From Phycisphaerae bacterium (lineage in GTDB: Bacteria > Planctomycetota > Phycisphaerae > JAJVII01), in assembly GCA_022072085.1 (NCBI GenBank), contig JAJVII010000062.1, positions 9,362 to 41,494 on the forward strand: a stretch of 32,133 nt of DNA, in the 5' to 3' direction. This document shows, one piece after another, positions 1-7,951 of the stretch. The notes under the pieces are model-generated. The model was not told the DNA's origin. It did not search any database and saw only the letters and a program-made list of their open reading frames with translations. The position numbers were made by a program, and so were the translations under genes. The stretch's first letter is position 1. The number at the start of each line of letters is the position of its first letter.

Positions 1-146
1 AGCCGCCGCTGGATCTCGCTCATCGAAAGCGTCGACGGGTCGGATGCGGTCCGGGTATCGGTGTCGGTCCTGCCGGGTTGCGTCGCTATCACCGCAGTCG
101 TGCCGTTGCCGGCTGAGCCGTGCCTCTTGGATAAGGTCGTAAACAT
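1..146 (-). CDS. partial hypothetical protein, N-terminus only
   Basis: An open frame on the minus strand begins with ATG at 146 and runs off the left edge without a stop (48 residues visible). The start MFTTLSKRHG is preceded by a purine-rich ribosome binding site (GAGAAGAGG) about six bases upstream, which is the main reason to call it. The visible residues are Thr/Ser/Asp-rich and hydrophilic, with no signal peptide, ending in SMSEIQRR. No family can be recognised from this fragment; the low complexity suggests a disordered N-terminal segment. Function unknown. Confidence 0.5.
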   Translation of the reverse strand, partial: MFTTLSKRHGSAGNGTTAVIATQPGRTDTDTRTASDPSTLSMSEIQRR

Positions 147-397
147 GTTGCACCTCTTCTCTTTCGCGGCCGCAATCCGCTCGCGTCCGCCTTCAGGTCA
201 CAGTACAAGCCTACCCCAATCGCCGGTCGGGCGTGTTGCCGCGGCGTCAGCGGAATGTAACAGTTGCGTGATATTCGGGCGGGGGGGCCGAGAGCTCCGG
301 CCGTGAGGTCGCGCACGGTGCGAAGAGCCCTACGCGTCGGGCAAGATTCAGAGACGCTTCCGGCGGAGGACCTGGGCGGCCGGATGGGCCACGACGT

Positions 398-718
398 TCA
401 GGCCCGTCTGTGGCCGCGCAGATCGTCCCGGATCGCCAGCCGGGTGGCCAGGTCCGGCTCCGGATGCACACAGATACAGTTGGCGGTGTGGACCCCGCCC
501 CTCCTGGCCCGCCTGGCCAGCAGTCGGCGAAGGTCGTCGGTCTGGTTGAGCGCGAGGCGATGATGCCTGAAGCCACCGGTCTCAGCGACCTGGCGGCGGC
601 GGGTGACGAGGTAGACGGCCGGACGATTGCGATTGAAGGTGGTGTCGATCGTGTAGGCGGCGAATTTGTAGGCGGCACCGGACTTGCCGGGCACGCTGAT
701 CGAACCGAATCTGGCCAT
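398..718 (-). CDS. small GIY-YIG-like hypothetical protein
   Basis: This encodes 106 residues starting MARFGSISVPGKSG. The ATG at 718 was chosen over longer frames because a strong AGGAGGG ribosome binding site lies just upstream. The segments AVYLVTRR (about residue 34) and HHRLALNQTDDLRRLL resemble the beta strands and the following helix of a small GIY-YIG-like family that is widespread in bacteria, and NCICVHPEPD is a conserved-looking signature of that family. The usual second YIG strand reads LALNQ, so nuclease activity is doubtful. The C-terminus (RDDLRGHRRA) seems shorter than in relatives I remember, which end with a PPCN-type tail. It lies downstream of the RNA-binding protein gene but is separated from it by a terminator. 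Family assignment is from memory and moderately sure; function is unknown. Confidence 0.72.
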   Translation of the reverse strand: MARFGSISVPGKSGAAYKFAAYTIDTTFNRNRPAVYLVTRRRQVAETGGFRHHRLALNQTDDLRRLLARRARRGGVHTANCICVHPEPDLATRLAIRDDLRGHRRA

Positions 719-754
719 GACGGCCCTCCTGATTCTGGTGCGCCGGGGGATTAT

Positions 755-786
755 GAAACAGGCCCCCGGCTTTCGCCGGGGGCCTG
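755..786 (-). terminator. intrinsic terminator after the RRM gene
   Basis: A perfect 12-bp stem (759-770 with 775-786, core GGCCCCCGGC) closes a TTTC/GAAA tetraloop. On the minus strand it is followed by a short T-run (TTTC). It begins 14 bases after the stop codon of the minus-strand RRM gene, so it most likely ends that transcript and separates it from the small gene at 398-718. Confidence 0.75.
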
Positions 787-799
787 CAAGCATGTCAGC

Positions 800-1093
800 C
801 TAGTAGCGGCGTCCGCCGCCGTAGCCGCCGCCACTGGTGCGGCTCTCGCGAGGCTTGGCCTCGTTGACCTTCATGGCCCGGCCGCCGCTGTCCTGGCCGT
901 CCAGGGCCGCGATGGCCGCCTTAGCTTCCTCGTCGCTCCCCATCTCCACGAAGCCGAAGCCCTTGCTGCGGCCGGTGTCGCGGTCCATGATGACCTGGGC
1001 GCTCTGCACGGTCCCGTGCGTGGCGAACAGCGACTGGAGGTCGGCATCGGTCACGTCGTAACCGAGATTGCCTACGTAAACCTTCTTGCCCAT
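800..1093 (-). CDS. RRM-domain glycine-rich RNA-binding protein
   Basis: This 97-residue protein is a single RNA recognition motif with a short Gly/Arg/Tyr tail (SGGGYGGGRRY). RNP2 is seen as VYVGNL (residues 5-10) and RNP1 as KGFGFVEM (about 44-51), both with the aromatic residues that stack on RNA bases. This is the architecture of the bacterial/cyanobacterial Rbp family, whose members bind single-stranded RNA and are often cold-induced. The ATG at 1093 is preceded by GAAAGGAAA. The gene is monocistronic, with a strong terminator at 755-786. A candidate promoter near 1265-1295 would give a 5' leader of about 165 nt, as in many cold-shock genes, but this is inference. Family assignment is firm; RNA targets are unknown. 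Confidence 0.93.
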   Translation of the reverse strand: MGKKVYVGNLGYDVTDADLQSLFATHGTVQSAQVIMDRDTGRSKGFGFVEMGSDEEAKAAIAALDGQDSGGRAMKVNEAKPRESRTSGGGYGGGRRY

Positions 1094-1264
1094 CTGATTT
1101 CCTTTCGAAGTTGGGCATGCAGACCCGCGTTTTGCTTTCAGGGTCGCCGATGAAAGTGGCCGACATTCCGGCCGAGAAGTTAGGAGCGTTGGCGAGAAAA
1201 GCGGCGGTCGGAGGGGAATAACATCTGATCGCGAATCTTCTCGTCGGACGAACCCGACGGCAGT

Positions 1265-1295
1265 AGTATACCACGCCGAGGGCGGCGGCCCTCAA
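1265..1295 (-). promoter_or_regulatory. candidate promoter with internal palindrome, upstream of the RRM gene
   Basis: On the minus strand TATACT (1270-1265) resembles a -10 box and TTGAGG (1295-1290) a -35 box, but the 19-base spacer is longer than ideal. A palindrome, GAGGGC-CGCC-GCCCTC (1278-1293), fills much of the spacer and could be an operator. It lies about 170 bases before the RRM start codon. This is a weak call. Confidence 0.3.
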
Positions 1296-1296
1296 A

Positions 1297-1910
1297 CAAA
1301 GTGAGAACTATATCCACGCCAGATCGGTCCAACGATCGGCCGATGCCGACGAGGGCCGTTTGAGACGGCCTCGTTAATGACGCGGCTGGACTGGCCGAGG
1401 GCCTGCGGGTGTGGGCCCTCGGAGCGCCCCCCCCCGGATAAGGCCCAAACTGGCGACCGGCGGTAACCTTCCCCTGCCCAGACAGTTTCCGGAACCGCAT
1501 CCCAAGAACCGTGGATCGCCCCAGGCCCCCGCCGGCCGCCTCTAACAACAGGCTGTGCCGGTGATTACTCCGCCCGCCTGCCCGCCTTACCGTAAGTAAA
1601 CTCGACCAGCCGTACTTGTTTACTGGCGTCGAATCCCGCCCTCCATATATAGGGTCGCGGGCGGGGGAAAATGGGACTTACGGAAGCCGCGTAAACCGGG
1701 CCGATTCCGGCCGGCGGCCCAGGTGTCGGCCCGGCCGGCGGTTGGCCCGGCGAAAAATTCTCGGAATTTTGGGGGGATTTTCGCAGGGGGGGCAACACGA
1801 CTCGTCACGGCGCAGGCCGTGCCGTAGCCGGGAGGACCACGAAGGGGGGAGGCGGAGTGGGGGAGGTCGCTTCTCTTGCGTGGATGGCCTGACGGGCGCG
1901 CGGGGAGGCG
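1297..1910. other. long intergenic region, no gene seen
   Basis: No frame here has a convincing start, ribosome binding site or protein-like composition. The stretch contains a GC-rich hairpin at 1395-1422 (CCGAGGGC with GCCCTCGG, 12-base loop, no T-run). There is also an A/T inverted repeat at 1754-1770 (AAAATTC-TCG-GAATTTT) and repeated GGCCGGCGG-type runs around 1705-1750. These may be structural or remnant sequence. Confidence 0.5.
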
Positions 1911-1975
1911 GAGAGGGGGACCGGTCCCTTTTTCGCGAAGACGCGAAAAGCGGACCAGTCCCCTTAAGACGGGAA
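1911..1975. repeat. REP-like hairpin repeat, copy A
   Basis: This 65-bp unit is nearly identical to 2069-2132. It folds on itself as a long hairpin. The inner stem is built on TTTCGCG-AAGA-CGCGAAA. The outer arms GGGGACCGGTCC and GGACCAGTCCCC pair with one mismatch. It differs from copy B by one C/T change and one extra T. Such extragenic palindromes are typical of REP-type elements; no transposase for it is visible in this window. Confidence 0.7.
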
Positions 1976-2002
1976 AGACGGACCAAGCCCCGCACGGCCT
2001 CG

Positions 2003-2063
2003 ACATTTCACGCTTTGCATTTTGCATTTCGCACTCGACACTTGGCACTTGGCACTCGGCACT
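2003..2063. repeat. degenerate short tandem repeats between hairpin copies
   Basis: The spacer between the two hairpin repeats is built from degenerate short units: TTTGCAT/TTTGCAT/TTCGCAC, followed by CACTTGG/CACTTGG/CACTCGG. No coding potential is evident. Together with the flanking hairpins it forms a composite repeat island of about 220 bp. Confidence 0.5.
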
Positions 2064-2068
2064 GCGAA

Positions 2069-2132
2069 GAGAGGGGGACCGGTCCCCTTTTCGCGAAGAC
2101 GCGAAAAGCGGACCAGTCCCCTAAGACGGGAA
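2069..2132. repeat. REP-like hairpin repeat, copy B
   Basis: This is the second copy of the 65-bp hairpin unit, in the same orientation as copy A and 93 bases after it. Here the inner stem is a perfect 9 bp (CTTTTCGCG-AAGA-CGCGAAAAG). It ends about 50 bases before the start of the lipoprotein gene at 2184, so it may lie within or next to that gene's promoter; a TATAAT sequence follows at 2140-2145 but lacks a good -35 box. Confidence 0.7.
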
Positions 2133-2183
2133 GGGAGGCTATAATCGCGCGGCGGGGGGCGGGGCAACCGGGGAGGCGAACGC

Positions 2184-3053
2184 GTGAGCATTCTGCACAG
2201 GTGGGCCAGGGCGGCGGCTGCGGCGGCGGTGTTGGCGTTGGCGGCCGCGGGCGGCGGATGCGCCGCCGGGCCGGCCATCTCGCCGTCGGCGGTGAGGGTC
2301 GTCGGCGACGTGCAGGACGTACTGGCGGGGCGGTGCACGCCGGACAAGTTTCACCTGCTCGATCGGCTGAACGTGACCGCGGCGCTGGGCGCCGGTTCGC
2401 CGGGCAACCTGGCCGACACGGGCGAGATGCTGATGATCTACGGCCGCGTGTTTACGCGGAGCACGGATGCGGCGACGGGCTATGCGACGCGGGAGATCGA
2501 GGACGACATCCGCACGCCGTTCGCGCTGGCCGTGCCGTGGGAGGCGCGGGGGACGGGTCGGCCGATCGCGATCGACGGGGAGACCACGCTGGCGGACCTG
2601 ATGACGCGGCGGGTGCGGCAGGGGGCGGTGATCGCGCTGGTGAAGGCCCGGCGGCTGGAGACGTCGGCGATCAAGCGGGCGCCGATCTACGGCGAGGCGA
2701 TCCAGGGGCCGGGGATGCGGGAGAAGTATTTTCATCCGACGCGGACGCTGGAGGATCGCTGGGTGTTGCTGATGGGCGTGGCGGTGGACCCGGCCGAGGC
2801 GCGTGGCGACGCGGCGGCGGAGGCCGTGCTCGGCCGGGGGTATTACGTGAACCTGGCGGACAAGGCCCAGGACGCCGGGGCGGGGCGGGTTCAGTATCAC
2901 GTGCACGGGTGGGTGCTCAAGGCCCGTCCGGCGGGGCGGGGCCTGGCGGAAATGGCGAGGTCGGCGAAAGTGGAGGAGGTGGCCCACCTGCTCGGGCAGA
3001 GCGTGTTCACGCAGGTCGAGGGGGAGCAGTTTACGCTGACGGGCACGCGGTAG
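2184..3053 (+). CDS. hypothetical lipoprotein
   Basis: This encodes 289 residues from a GTG at 2184, chosen because GGGGAGGCG lies just upstream. The N-terminus is a lipoprotein signal: basic MSILHRWAR, an Ala/Leu-rich core, then AAGGGC with the lipidated Cys near residue 26. The mature part is a mixed alpha/beta soluble domain; I recognise no family. It has stretches such as RWVLLMGVAVDP and YYVNLADKAQDAG but no obvious catalytic motif. It is followed after about 40 bases by the promoter of the next lipoprotein gene, so it is probably transcribed alone. Location outside the cytoplasmic membrane is inferred from the signal; function is unknown. Confidence 0.82.
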   Translation: MSILHRWARAAAAAAVLALAAAGGGCAAGPAISPSAVRVVGDVQDVLAGRCTPDKFHLLDRLNVTAALGAGSPGNLADTGEMLMIYGRVFTRSTDAATGYATREIEDDIRTPFALAVPWEARGTGRPIAIDGETTLADLMTRRVRQGAVIALVKARRLETSAIKRAPIYGEAIQGPGMREKYFHPTRTLEDRWVLLMGVAVDPAEARGDAAAEAVLGRGYYVNLADKAQDAGAGRVQYHVHGWVLKARPAGRGLAEMARSAKVEEVAHLLGQSVFTQVEGEQFTLTGTR

Positions 3054-3093
3054 GCCGACGGGTTGGCGGCCGGACGTGGGCGGGATAAAACGA

Positions 3094-3123
3094 TTGACAG
3101 ATCAAGGGTTTACGGGCCATAAT
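3094..3123 (+). promoter_or_regulatory. sigma-70-type promoter for the coiled-coil lipoprotein
   Basis: TTGACA (3094-3099) and CATAAT (3118-3123) are separated by 18 bases. The expected transcript start near 3130 gives a leader of about 70 nt before the ATG at 3200 and supports that start over upstream alternatives. Confidence 0.65.
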
Positions 3124-3199
3124 CGCGGTTCCAGGACAAGGCGGCGGTGCGGCCGTTGTGTCGATGCGCCCGGCGATCCAACATGAGGTGCAGGTCTAC

Positions 3200-4795
3200 A
3201 TGTCCAGACTGAATCGAGTGCTGATTCTGGCGGCGGCCTTGGGGCTGGGGTGGTGGCTGACGGGCTGCATCGAGAACAAGGACGACGCGGCCGCGGACAA
3301 GGCCCGCGAGGCGCAAGCGAAAGCGGACAGCCTGACGGCGGCGGCGATTCGCGCGCAGACTTCGTCCAGTCTGGAGCCCGAGAGCCGCGACGCAAAAGTG
3401 GCGGCGACCTGGGCAGAGGCCAGGGCGGAGTTGAACAAGGCGAAGGGGCAGGCCGCCAACTATTGGCCGCTGGATGAACAGATCGCCTGCATCGCGGCGG
3501 AAGAGGCGGAATACTGGGCGGGACGCAGCAACGAGGAACTGGGCAAAGCGCAGGCGAGGCTCGATCGCGTGAGCCTCCAGCAGGTCGTGCTGCACGGGCT
3601 TCAGATGCAGATCGACGCATGGAAGAAGCAGAAGGAAACCTACAAGGCGGCACAGGACGCTATCGATGCGCAGATCGGGGGGTATCAGGACGACATTAGG
3701 AAGTGGCAGGATGAAATCGGTCGGCTGAACCAGGCGAAGTCGGCCGCGGAGGCTGACGCGGCGGCCAAGCGCAGGGAGGCCGATCCCCTGCTCAAGCAGG
3801 GGGAAGAACTCCGGCAGAAGGGCAGCCTGGCGCCGGACGGTCGGCCCGACCTGGCGATGGGCTGGCAGGTGAAGAACAAGGGGGCGAAGCTCGAGAACGA
3901 AGCGTTCCTGGCTGACGTGAAGGTGCAGAATCAGGACAACTTCATCAAGATCACGCAGGCCAAGATCGACGTGGCCAAGGCGCATGTTGAGACGCTCAAG
4001 CAGGAGCGGGGCAAGTACGATGCGGATAAGAAGGCTGTCGATGGCGAGGTGACCCGACTGACGGGGGCAGCGGTTGCGGCTGCGGGTGGTGGCGCGGAGA
4101 ACGGCCCGCTGCCGGCGGCGAGCGTGAGGGTGGTCAACGACGGCATCGCCGGGGACTTGGACAGCGTCGCGGCGGCGCTGGCTGTGGCGGTCGAGACGCT
4201 GAGCCGGTCGGCCAAGGCCTACGCTGAGTCGACCGCGGAATACGAGAAGGCTGCGAACCTCCTGCGTCAGCAGAACAGCGCCGTCCCCTCGGACGCGACA
4301 CCGGAGGCCAAAGAGGCGGCGGTGGACGATCAGGCGGCGATCGCGTTGAACGTTCACATGGCCAGCGCGGGGATCAGCCAGGGCGCGCTGGGGACCGATC
4401 TGGTCAGCGCGGTGGTTGCGGCGGCGAGCAAGGCAACGCAAGTCATGCAGGATCTCGGGCGACTGCCCAGCAAGTCTCCCCAGGTGATATCGCTGGCCAA
4501 GGCGCTTCAGGCGGCCGTGCCGGCCGGCACGTCGAAGGTGACTCTCGGCGACGAGGTGAGCAAGGCCGACCTGGACAGCCTGATCGCCGAATGCCAGGCG
4601 GCTCTCAAGACGGCGGCCGACGATGGCTACGCCAAGGCCCGCAGGGCCCTGGAGGCGGCCAGCCGCAATCCGAAGGCCAGGCAGACCCAGCCGGGCTCCA
4701 AGCAGAATTGGATCGTCTTCATCGACCTGCTGCGAACACGGCTGCCGGCGGAAGCGGGCACCGGGACGCCCATACCGGCCGGCAGCGGGACGTAG
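3200..4795 (+). CDS. coiled-coil-rich hypothetical lipoprotein
   Basis: This encodes 531 residues from the ATG at 3200 (GAGGTG upstream; the longer frame has no better start). The leader MSRLNRVLILAAALGLGWWL ends in LTGC, a good lipobox with Cys at residue 23. The rest is almost entirely alpha-helical, rich in Ala, Lys, Glu, Asp and Gln, with long heptad-like runs, for example the stretches holding QAKADSLTAAAIRAQ and KTVNQ-like Lys/Glu patterns. It resembles a periplasmic coiled-coil scaffold rather than an enzyme. No named domain is recognised. It has its own promoter (3094-3123) and terminator (4834-4866), so it is probably monocistronic. Function unknown. Confidence 0.85.
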   Translation: MSRLNRVLILAAALGLGWWLTGCIENKDDAAADKAREAQAKADSLTAAAIRAQTSSSLEPESRDAKVAATWAEARAELNKAKGQAANYWPLDEQIACIAAEEAEYWAGRSNEELGKAQARLDRVSLQQVVLHGLQMQIDAWKKQKETYKAAQDAIDAQIGGYQDDIRKWQDEIGRLNQAKSAAEADAAAKRREADPLLKQGEELRQKGSLAPDGRPDLAMGWQVKNKGAKLENEAFLADVKVQNQDNFIKITQAKIDVAKAHVETLKQERGKYDADKKAVDGEVTRLTGAAVAAAGGGAENGPLPAASVRVVNDGIAGDLDSVAAALAVAVETLSRSAKAYAESTAEYEKAANLLRQQNSAVPSDATPEAKEAAVDDQAAIALNVHMASAGISQGALGTDLVSAVVAAASKATQVMQDLGRLPSKSPQVISLAKALQAAVPAGTSKVTLGDEVSKADLDSLIAECQAALKTAADDGYAKARRALEAASRNPKARQTQPGSKQNWIVFIDLLRTRLPAEAGTGTPIPAGSGT

Positions 4796-4833
4796 TCAGC
4801 CCGCACACGACAACCGGATCAAGAACGCGAATC

Positions 4834-4866
4834 GCCCCCGGCTCTCCAAGAGACCGGGGGCTTTGT
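4834..4866 (+). terminator. intrinsic terminator after the coiled-coil lipoprotein
   Basis: The outer stem GCCCCCGG (4834-4841) pairs with CCGGGGGC (4854-4861), with a second small stem CTCT/AGAG inside, followed by CTTTGTTC. It begins 38 bases after the stop codon of the gene ending at 4795. Confidence 0.75.
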
Positions 4867-5059
4867 TCATGGCCTTGCGACCTCAATGAACGGTGCCTAG
4901 AGTCGGCCGCCTCGCGGTCGGACTTCATGATCATCGCAACGCATGGTTTTTGCGATATTTGTGGGCAACCATAGGCGTCACTCGGAATTCCATGCCCATC
5001 GCCGACTTGTGCCTGGACACTTGGTGTTGAGGAATACCCTTGACTTCCATGCCTTTGGG

Positions 5060-5088
5060 TTGACTCAAACACAATCGCGACCGATAAT
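5060..5088 (+). promoter_or_regulatory. sigma-70-type promoter for the sigma-factor gene
   Basis: TTGACT (5060-5065) and GATAAT (5083-5088) have an ideal 17-base spacer. The predicted transcript start, near 5095, lies 47 bases before the ATG at 5142. The AT-rich sequence around it stands out from the GC-rich surroundings. Confidence 0.72.
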
Positions 5089-5141
5089 TAAAGTGGAGAC
5101 CGGGCGACAGGTTGAGGCTGACAGTAGCGCTGGGAGGTCGG

Positions 5142-6842
5142 ATGGCAAGGTATACAAATGCCTTGATCCGCGAACTGGCGGGCCAGTTGGTCCGCAGTCC
5201 CAAGCACCTCAAGTGGAAGATTACGCTCGCCGCGGAATCCTTCTACCAGATCGTTGAAGTCGGTCGCGATTACCCCTACGAATTGGTTCTGCATCGTATC
5301 ACCGGCTATCGCGAGCGGAATTCGCGAGTCAGCCGGCCGCTTATTCCCGGCAAGCATCTCCGAGTCGATCTGGCCACGCTCATCGACGACGTCTCCGAAG
5401 CCGGCCCTCTTGCGGCCGACCAGGCCCCGGCCGAACTGCTGACGGTCGAAGACCTGTCGCAGCGCTTTGGCGTCTCCACCAAGACTGTCAACCGGTGGCG
5501 AAGCGACGGATTGATCGGCCGAAAGGTTCGGTTCCCCGACGGCAAGACGCGCGTGGCGTTTCTGCCGTCGAGCGTGGACTACTTTGCCAACATCCGCGGC
5601 GATCGCGTCCGTCGCGGCTGCCAGTTCAGCCGGCTCTCCGACGCCGAGCGCGAGGACGTGCTCCAGTCGGCCCGCCGACTGGCCGCGGACTCCGCGTCGC
5701 GGCATGAGGTCATCGAGCGGATCGCCCGACGCATGGGCCGCTCGATCGAGACCATTCGCTACGTCATCGTGCAATGGGACCAGGCGCATCCGACGCGGGC
5801 CATCTTCCCCGACCGCCGCCGCACCTTCACGCCTCAGGAATTCCAGGACATTTTCGACGCCTGGCGGAAGGGAAGCCTGCCGACCGAACTGGCTGAACGG
5901 TTCAACTGCTCGCCCAGCACGATCTATCGCGCCATCTGCCAGGTTCGGTTCGAGGAACTTCGCAACCGGCGTCCGAAATGGATTCACGCCGCGGAATTCG
6001 ACCTGGCCGACGCGGCGCTGAACATCCTTCAGACCCCGATCGCCGACCCGCCCGCGCAGGCCACGCCGGCGCCGGCGGGTGCGGACGACTTGTTGCCTTA
6101 CCTCCGCGACCTGTGGGGCGGCGAACTGCTGTCGGCCGACCAGGAGCGGGGCCTGTTCCGGCGATACAACTACCTCAAGTGCCTGACCGGTCGGGCCATC
6201 GACGAGTTGGAAGCCAGCGGCCTGACCTCCGGGAGGCGGCTGGACGCCATCGAGCAGTGGCTGGACTGGGCCGGCCAGGTCCGCGATCGGCTGATCCGGG
6301 CGAACCTGAGGCTGGTCGTGTCGATCGCCAAGAAGCACCACGGCCCGCTGACGCAACTGACCGACCTGATCAGCGACGGCAACATGGTCCTGATGCGGGC
6401 GATCGAGAAGTTCGATTACATGCGCGGGCAGAAGTTTTCGACCTACTGCTCGTGGGCGATCATGAAGCACTTCGCCCGGGCGATCCCGGAGGACAATTAC
6501 GCCCGCCGCTGGGTCGGGGCCATCGAGCCCGATTCCTGGCCGACCGTCTCGGTCGACGCCCGCGTCGCCGACTTCCGCAGGCCGGGCCTTGAGACCATCC
6601 GGGCGGACCTGGAGGAAGGCCTGGCCATCCTGCCCGAGCGCGAGCGAACCGTGCTGGTCGAGCGATACGGCCTGGCCGAGGGTGGACGCGGCAAGACGCT
6701 CACGCAGATTGGCGCGGCTTTGGGCGTCACCAAGGAACGCGTGCGTCAGATCGAGTCGGCGGCCCTGTCGCGGCTGCGCAAGCTGCTGGGGGGCGAGTTG
6801 GTCGAGGAACTTGAACTTGAAATCGAGCACGCCGCCGACTGA
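5142..6842 (+). CDS. sigma-70 family RNA polymerase sigma factor with multi-HTH N-terminal extension
   Basis: This encodes 566 residues from the ATG at 5142 (GGGAGG just upstream; a TTG at 5112 lacks this). The C-terminal half is a group 1-3 type sigma factor. It has a region 1.2-like segment (about 326-345, ELLSADQERGLFRRYNYLK), region 2 (about 383-445, with ANLRLVVSIAKKHH, LISDGNMVLMRAIEKFDY and KFSTYCSWAI for core binding, -10 recognition and melting), and region 4 (about 495-550, with GAALGVTKERVRQIESAALSR, the -35-binding HTH). The linker between them is short and has no clear region 3. The N-terminal 320 residues carry a MerR/excisionase-like HTH (about 99-130, LSQRFGVSTKTVNRWRSDGL) and a second HTH (about 248-266, TELAERFNCSPSTIYRAI). 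This suggests a sigma factor with its own additional DNA contacts. It is monocistronic, with its own promoter and terminator. Family is certain; regulon unknown. Confidence 0.93.
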   Translation: MARYTNALIRELAGQLVRSPKHLKWKITLAAESFYQIVEVGRDYPYELVLHRITGYRERNSRVSRPLIPGKHLRVDLATLIDDVSEAGPLAADQAPAELLTVEDLSQRFGVSTKTVNRWRSDGLIGRKVRFPDGKTRVAFLPSSVDYFANIRGDRVRRGCQFSRLSDAEREDVLQSARRLAADSASRHEVIERIARRMGRSIETIRYVIVQWDQAHPTRAIFPDRRRTFTPQEFQDIFDAWRKGSLPTELAERFNCSPSTIYRAICQVRFEELRNRRPKWIHAAEFDLADAALNILQTPIADPPAQATPAPAGADDLLPYLRDLWGGELLSADQERGLFRRYNYLKCLTGRAIDELEASGLTSGRRLDAIEQWLDWAGQVRDRLIRANLRLVVSIAKKHHGPLTQLTDLISDGNMVLMRAIEKFDYMRGQKFSTYCSWAIMKHFARAIPEDNYARRWVGAIEPDSWPTVSVDARVADFRRPGLETIRADLEEGLAILPERERTVLVERYGLAEGGRGKTLTQIGAALGVTKERVRQIESAALSRLRKLLGGELVEELELEIEHAAD

Positions 6843-6880
6843 CGGCGGCGACGGACAGAGAGAGTCTGAAGGTGGAAGAG

Positions 6881-6914
6881 CCGCCCGGTCAGCCGCCGGG
6901 CGGTTCGCTTTTCC
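6881..6914 (+). terminator. intrinsic terminator after the sigma-factor gene
   Basis: CCGCCCGG (6881-6888) pairs with CCGGGCGG (6896-6903) around a 7-base loop, followed by TTCGCTTTTCC. It starts 38 bases after the sigma-factor stop codon. Confidence 0.75.
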
Positions 6915-6991
6915 TGCCACTTGGCTGCAACCTTTTCGCCGGGACGGGGTCCAATACTTCGTGACGCTTGACGCCTGCTGAAGGGAACGGC

Positions 6992-7951
6992 ATGTCCACG
7001 AGGCCCAGGAGTTGGATCGGTCGGCTGGCGCTGGCTGGGCTGCTCACGCTGGCGGTCGGTTGTCAGGACAGCAACGGCCAGGATCGCCGCGGCCCGGTAA
7101 CAACGGTCTCGACGCCCACCACGCAACCGGCGGCGGCAGCGTCCGCGTCGGCGGCGACCAGCCAGCCGGACCTGACCGAGGAACTGACCGTCCTGCGACG
7201 TGACTGGCTGGCCAAACTCGGCGCCGGGTACGACACCTGCATCGAGTCGCCCTTCCTGGTCGTCTGCGACGGCGGCGCCGGATCGGCGCGGACCTGGATG
7301 AGCCGGACGGTCCAGTCGGCTGCCGTCCGCATCCAGCGGCAGTACATGAAGGTCTATCCCGACAAGCCGATGGTCGTGCTGCTGTTCGTGAACCAGGACA
7401 CTTACAAGGCCGCATGCCGGAAGGTGCTGCAAACGCCCGATCCGCCTTACTACGGTTTCTACCAGCCGTGGCGGCGGACGCTGGTGATGGACATCTCCAC
7501 GGGCGGCGGGACGCTCGTTCACGAGATGACCCACGCGCTGATCGACTTCGACTTTCCGGAAATACCAAACTGGTTCAACGAAGGGCTGGGCAGCCTCTAC
7601 GAGCAGTCGCAGTTCACGGGCGACGGCATTCGCGGGCTGGTCAACTGGCGGCTGCCGGGGTTGCAGAAGGCCCTGGCGGCCGAGCGGCTGGACCCCATCG
7701 CCAAACTGCCGGGCAAGAGTTTCCGGACCGGTGACGTGGGGCTGAACTATGCCCAGGCCCGCTACCTCTGCTTCTACATGCAGGAGAAAGGGCTGCTAGG
7801 GCGGTTCTACACGGCCTTCCGCGACAGGCGAGCGGAGGACCCGACCGGCCTGAAGTTCCTGCGAGAGGTCTTCGCGCCGCAGAGCCTGGACGACGTGGAC
7901 CGGGACTTCCGACGCTGGGTGAAGACCCTGCGCTGGCCGCCGGGCCGATAG
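6992..7951 (+). CDS. lipoprotein HExxH zinc metallopeptidase-like protein
   Basis: This encodes 319 residues from the ATG at 6992 (GAAGGGAACGG upstream). Residues 1-24 are a lipoprotein signal ending LAVGC. A Thr/Gln/Pro/Ala linker follows (about 38-60, containing TTQP and TSQP). The globular part has the gluzincin signature HEMTH (177-181) and a downstream glutamate in WFNEGLGSLYE (Glu197). These are the expected zinc ligands and catalytic Glu of an M1/M48-like 'peptidase MA' fold, related to the DUF1570-type proteins common in planctomycetes. The likely role is proteolysis or peptide trimming at the cell surface or periplasm. It stands alone between the sigma-factor terminator and the exporter operon. 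Peptidase fold is well supported by the motif; substrate is unknown, and an inactive structural role cannot be excluded. Confidence 0.85.
   Translation: MSTRPRSWIGRLALAGLLTLAVGCQDSNGQDRRGPVTTVSTPTTQPAAAASASAATSQPDLTEELTVLRRDWLAKLGAGYDTCIESPFLVVCDGGAGSARTWMSRTVQSAAVRIQRQYMKVYPDKPMVVLLFVNQDTYKAACRKVLQTPDPPYYGFYQPWRRTLVMDISTGGGTLVHEMTHALIDFDFPEIPNWFNEGLGSLYEQSQFTGDGIRGLVNWRLPGLQKALAAERLDPIAKLPGKSFRTGDVGLNYAQARYLCFYMQEKGLLGRFYTAFRDRRAEDPTGLKFLREVFAPQSLDDVDRDFRRWVKTLRWPPGR

Noticed and set aside
1395-1422. GC-rich hairpin in the long intergenic region
   Set aside because: There is no T-run and no gene end nearby, so it cannot be called a terminator.
2140-2145. perfect TATAAT before the lipoprotein gene at 2184
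   Set aside because: No -35-like hexamer lies at 15-19 bases upstream; noted in the repeat entry but not called as a promoter.
1616-3088. 490-codon open frame on the plus strand
   Set aside because: It is a shadow in another frame of the lipoprotein gene at 2184-3053 plus repeat sequence; it is extremely Gly/Arg-rich, with no ribosome binding site.
4933-4956. inverted repeat ATCGCAA/TTGCGAT in the 4867-5059 gap
   Set aside because: Seven pairs with a 10-base loop and no context; it may be chance.
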